Shown one piece after another: positions 61,038 to 64,000 of a stretch of DNA of 64,000 nt. The DNA comes from Verrucomicrobiia bacterium DG1235. GTDB taxonomy: Bacteria > Verrucomicrobiota > Verrucomicrobiia > Opitutales > Opitutaceae. Made by a program: the position numbers and the translations under genes. The stretch covers positions 62,001 to 126,000 of the forward strand of contig DS990592.1 of assembly GCA_000155695.1 (NCBI GenBank). The letters are read 5' to 3'. Under the pieces are notes generated by a model that saw only the letters and a list, made by a program, of their open reading frames with translations, was not told where the DNA came from and did no database searches. The stretch's first letter is position 1. Each line of letters starts with the position of its first letter.

Positions 61038-62323
61038 TTGAAGTCATTGTTATCCTTGTAGTTGTTTTTGGGGTTCTGCTTTTCATGAATGTGCCGATCG
61101 CGGTGGCGATCGCGGCAGCCTCGATGCTGGCGATGGTGATTGACGGTCACGATCCGAGCCTGATGGTCGCTTCGAAAATGGCTAACGGCATTGATAGTTT
61201 CGCTCTGCTTGCCATCCCGTTCTTCATTTTGTCAGGTCTGCTGATGGGGCGGGGCGGCATGGCGCGTCGTCTTATGGATTTCGCGGCTACTTTGATGGGA
61301 CGTTTTCCTGGCGGTCTTGGTTATGTGAATACATTTACCTGTATGCTTTTCGGATCCATCTCGGGATCCGCTGCTGCTGCGGTGACTTCGATTGGCGGCT
61401 TCATGCTGCCCGAGATGAGGAACAAGGGCTACAACAACGAGTTTAGCGTATCGATCACGACGACGGCGGCGACGACTGGTTTGCTCATTCCTCCGAGCAA
61501 CATCATGATCGTCTACGCGGTGGCATCGGGTTCGGTGTCGATCGCGGCCATGTTCATGGCTGGTTTGCTGCCGGGGATTCTTATCGGTCTTCTGCTGATG
61601 GTTGTCTGCTATATCGTAGCAGTTAAGAAGAAGCTCAAGGCCGGGGAACGATCTAGCTTGAGCGACATCCTCTTGGCGTTTCGCCGTTCGATACTGAGCA
61701 TGCTGTTGCTCGTAATCGTGATCGGCGGAATTTTGGCAGGCGTTTTCACTGCGACTGAGGCATCGGCGATCGCGGTGGCGTATTCCTTCCTGCTTTCGGT
61801 CATTGTCTACAGGGAGGTGAAGCTGAAGGAGTTGCCCGATATTCTGCTGCAGGCTGGAGTAACGACGGCGGTAATCATGCTTCTGATTGGGGCGAGCGCT
61901 GGGATGTCGTGGATCATGACGATTGCGAATATTCCTCAGACTGTTTCGGCTGCCTTGCTTGAGGTTTCGGACAATCCGCTGGTGATCATGCTCTTGATCA
62001 ACCTGCTGTTGCTTTTCGTTGGCACTTTTATGGACATGACGCCGGCGGTGTTGATCTTCACTCCCATTTTCTTGCCGGTGGCGAATCAGCTTGGAATCAG
62101 CGACGTGCACTTCGGGATCATCATGATCGCGAATCTGTGTATTGGCCTTTGTACGCCGCCAGTAGGCACGTGTTTGTTTTTGGGTTGTGGAGTTGGAAAG
62201 ACGACGATTGCCAAGGTGACTCCGTACATGATTCCCTTCTTCATCGCTATGTTCATAGGATTAATGTTAATCACTTACGTGCCGCAGGTTTCAATGTGGT
62301 TGCCAAGCCTCCTAGGCCTATAG
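61034..62323 (+). CDS. dctM: TRAP transporter large permease (DctM family)
   Basis: A 429-residue transport protein with about twelve membrane helices, energised by a sodium gradient in known members. Signatures: LLFMNVPIAVAIAAASMLAM, LLAIPFFILSGLLMGRGGMARRLMDFA, FGSISGSAAAAVTSIGGFMLPEM, TTGLLIPPSNIMIVYAVASGSVSIAAMFMAGLLPG, EASAIAVAYSFLLSV and the C-terminal TPPVGTCLFLGCGVGK. It forms the membrane unit with DctQ, which it overlaps by 4 bases. Confidence 0.94.
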   Translation: MIEVIVILVVVFGVLLFMNVPIAVAIAAASMLAMVIDGHDPSLMVASKMANGIDSFALLAIPFFILSGLLMGRGGMARRLMDFAATLMGRFPGGLGYVNTFTCMLFGSISGSAAAAVTSIGGFMLPEMRNKGYNNEFSVSITTTAATTGLLIPPSNIMIVYAVASGSVSIAAMFMAGLLPGILIGLLLMVVCYIVAVKKKLKAGERSSLSDILLAFRRSILSMLLLVIVIGGILAGVFTATEASAIAVAYSFLLSVIVYREVKLKELPDILLQAGVTTAVIMLLIGASAGMSWIMTIANIPQTVSAALLEVSDNPLVIMLLINLLLLFVGTFMDMTPAVLIFTPIFLPVANQLGISDVHFGIIMIANLCIGLCTPPVGTCLFLGCGVGKTTIAKVTPYMIPFFIAMFIGLMLITYVPQVSMWLPSLLGL

Positions 62324-62339
62324 TTAGTTAGAAAAGATT

Positions 62340-63383
62340 ATGGCAGGTACTAGCGAGGAAGAGAGCAACATTCGGTCGGTTGGCGATTTCGCCAAGTATC
62401 TTGGCCTGTCTCGTTGGACTGTTTCTCGTATTCTAAATGGCCATACGGGGGTTCACGAAGACACCCGAAAGCGGGTGATGGACGAAATGCATCGGCTGGG
62501 CTTTCAGCCGAATATGATGGCTCGCAGCTTGAAGGGGGCGAAGACCGGCTTGATCGGCGTTTGCTTCCAGGAAATCGAGTCTCCGATCCTTGCCCGAAAG
62601 ATCTCCAGCCTGCAGGAGAGCCTTCGCTCTCGTGGCTTGAGGGGCGTGATGGAAATCACTTCGGGCGTCGCGGAGGCGGAGCGTGATATTATCAATCACT
62701 TTTTTTCTCTGCGAGTGGACGGCATTATTTTGATCGGTTCCGAGCTCGCCCCGGAGGATCCCATTTTCAAGCGATTGTCGCGCGAGGCGATGCCGGTTGT
62801 GACGGTTGATGCCGCCTACGACATCCCGCTGCCTCGCGTCGAGCTCGATCGTCATATGGCGATGTTGCTTTCTCTTCGGCACCTTCAGCAGCGCGGGCAT
62901 TCGTCGTTCGCATTGTTAGGTTTGGAGAGCGATCCTGTTTACGGGGCACGCAGAATTGAAGGTCTGAAAGAGGCTGCGAAAAAGCTCGGCCTGGATTGGG
63001 ATGGTAGCTTTTTGTCTTTGAAAACGGAAAGCCGAAAGGATTGGTCGTACGAATATGGCTACGATCTGGCTCAGGAGCTCTTGCAGCTCGAGAATCCTCC
63101 ACGCGGTGTCATCGCCTTGAACGACCGGGTCGCTATCGGGGCGATGAAGGCGATACGGGAGTGGGGGTACAAGATTCCGAAAGATTTCTCGGTGGTAGGG
63201 TTCGACAATCTCGAGATAGGGCAGTGGACCGAGCCCTCCCTAACAACCGTTGGGCAAAATGTTGGCGAGATTATCGAGGAGTCGATTGTTTTGATCCAAG
63301 GGCTGATCGATGACGGCAAAAAACCGAATGTCGCGCCAGTGATTCGTGTACAGCCGAAGCTGATCGTAAGGACTTCGAGCTAG
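62340..63383 (+). CDS. LacI-family transcriptional regulator
   Basis: A 347-residue regulator. The N-terminal helix-turn-helix is SVGDFAKYLGLSRWTVSRILNGHTGVHEDTRKRVMDEMHRLGFQPNMMARSL (about 14-65), followed by a periplasmic-binding-like effector domain (TGLIGVCFQEIESPILARKI, VDGIILIGSELAPEDP, ALNDRVAIGAMKAIREWGYKIPKDFSVVGFDN, and the end EPSLTTVGQ). It starts 16 bases after dctM, so it is probably part of the same transcript. It likely controls the pectin locus; candidate sites are the CACGTG repeats at 51.17 and 51.32 kb and the motif at 59.39 kb (inference). Confidence 0.93.
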   Translation: MAGTSEEESNIRSVGDFAKYLGLSRWTVSRILNGHTGVHEDTRKRVMDEMHRLGFQPNMMARSLKGAKTGLIGVCFQEIESPILARKISSLQESLRSRGLRGVMEITSGVAEAERDIINHFFSLRVDGIILIGSELAPEDPIFKRLSREAMPVVTVDAAYDIPLPRVELDRHMAMLLSLRHLQQRGHSSFALLGLESDPVYGARRIEGLKEAAKKLGLDWDGSFLSLKTESRKDWSYEYGYDLAQELLQLENPPRGVIALNDRVAIGAMKAIREWGYKIPKDFSVVGFDNLEIGQWTEPSLTTVGQNVGEIIEESIVLIQGLIDDGKKPNVAPVIRVQPKLIVRTSS

Positions 63384-63484
63384 TTTTCTCTGTGCATTAA
63401 TACGAAAAGAAAGAGAGTTTTCTACATTCACCCAACACGAGTAAGATTTAGATTGATTTAGAAACCTAAACCCGTTCTTTAGGA

Positions 63485-63498
63485 GTGTCATGCGACAC
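63485..63498. promoter_or_regulatory. GTGTC-ATGC-GACAC palindrome before last gene
   Basis: A 5-bp perfect inverted repeat with a 4-base centre, about 37 bases upstream of the last start codon. A possible regulator site for the gene that follows; weak evidence. Confidence 0.25.
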
Positions 63499-63534
63499 CT
63501 GTTGGGTTCTCGTCCCATGGTTGCGAAATAAACA

Positions 63535-64000
63535 ATGAAACAGATAAACCAATTTCTTCTCCGCAACGATTTGCGCCTCGAGGACAACCCCTGCGTGAGT
63601 CCGGACTTTTGCTTGGACTGGGCTGGACTGAGCTCCTCTATTCAGTCTGGCGCGACGCTGGTAGAGCACGAAAAAAGCGAGTTCGGGTCAGCTTATGGTT
63701 CGTGGCTTCTGGTCGAGGGAGCCGGTGGCGATCATGCCTGGAAATTGACGCCGTCAGAAACCGACCTGGGAGAATGCCCGTTGGAGCCAAGTGTCGAGCG
63801 CGGCGGAGCTTATTATTTTCCCGCAAGCTACGAGAATCTGATTCGAATCAAGAACCTCGCTCAGGAGCACAACGAGGGGTGTTCGATCTTTCCAACTGCT
63901 CGTGGCGACATTTCGCGAAGCACTTTGGGGATAGGAGCGAGGTTTACTACTTTGCACTGGTCTGGAGTGGATTGGGCGATGGCCAATCTTGGAGTAGGCC
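63535..64000 (+). CDS. Unidentified protein, 3' end cut by window
   Basis: Open from ATG 63535 (MKQINQFLLRNDLRLEDNPC) to the window end, 155 codons with no stop. No signal peptide or membrane helix is apparent. It contains segments such as EKSEFGSAYGSWLLVEGAG, YYFPASYENLIRIKNLA and GDISRSTLGIGARFTTLHW. I do not recognise the family. Its place directly after the LacI regulator in a pectin locus suggests a sugar-acid or uronate-metabolising enzyme, but this is context only. Confidence 0.6.
   Translation, partial: MKQINQFLLRNDLRLEDNPCVSPDFCLDWAGLSSSIQSGATLVEHEKSEFGSAYGSWLLVEGAGGDHAWKLTPSETDLGECPLEPSVERGGAYYFPASYENLIRIKNLAQEHNEGCSIFPTARGDISRSTLGIGARFTTLHWSGVDWAMANLGVG

Noticed and set aside
1-64000. 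CRISPR array, IS element, prophage or rRNA/tRNA genes
   Set aside because: No regularly spaced repeats, transposase or integrase motifs, terminal inverted repeats flanking a gene, or conserved RNA gene sequences were seen on either strand.

Overview
The window looks like a chromosomal segment of a marine, Gram-negative member of the Verrucomicrobiota, most likely class Opitutia (a Pelagicoccus- or Opitutales-like genome). The call rests on three things. The five-protein pilus-like locus at 38.1-45.0 kb matches the Amuc_1098-1102 set of Akkermansia. The TonB-dependent receptor has the ELxxFEV-type TonB box common in Opitutia. Eukaryote-like UDP-sugar pyrophosphorylase and DoxX/DUF3108 genes are also present. 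This is inference from protein resemblance; there is no rRNA gene in the window.

Layout. 0-6.4 kb, minus strand: the end-truncated sulfite reductase cysI, a DUF3108 protein, a beta-CASP exonuclease fused to a ligase-like domain that has lost its catalytic lysine, DoxX, a small membrane protein and an HD-domain protein. 6.5-10 kb: an isolated flagellin gene with a sigma-28 promoter and a lectin-like insert, a Nudix gene whose 3' end runs antisense into flagellin, and rpoN. 10.1-16.5 kb: A-type Fe-S carrier, VOC protein, ubiE/menG, a ClpX-like AAA+ ATPase without zinc finger, an HU/IHF protein, a 429-bp structured gap, hisS and an alpha/beta hydrolase.

16.6-24.4 kb: a tight amino-acid operon serA-plsY-hom-lysC-thrC-cimA (serine, threonine and citramalate-route isoleucine, with a phospholipid gene inside). 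24.4-33.8 kb: cardiolipin synthase, ogt, an exopolysaccharide initiating transferase, a GspB-like protein and its ExeA-type ATPase, ftsB/divIC-like, a UDP-sugar pyrophosphorylase and a PAS/receiver protein that resembles a histidine kinase but lacks the kinase motifs. 33.9-37.9 kb, minus strand: pyruvate dehydrogenase pdhA-pdhB-pdhC with a Nudix gene upstream. 38.1-45.0 kb: the pilus-like locus ending in a secretin and a strong terminator; its Amuc_1100-like gene is split by an in-frame UGA. 45.1-49.9 kb: a 5'-3' exonuclease, an ECF sigma/anti-sigma pair, an FAD-dependent oxidoreductase and an RluA-type pseudouridine synthase.

49.9-64 kb is a pectin-use locus: PL10 pectate lyase, TonB-dependent receptor, KduI, a DUF4861-GH105 lipoprotein, GH28 polygalacturonase, a DctPQM TRAP transporter, a LacI-type regulator and an unidentified gene cut by the window end. 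Inferred flow: extracellular pectin is cut by PL10 and GH28, oligomers enter the periplasm through the TonB receptor, the GH105 enzyme releases unsaturated uronates, the TRAP system imports monomers and KduI begins catabolism. No SusD-like partner gene is visible. No tRNA, rRNA, CRISPR array, IS element or prophage was recognised.
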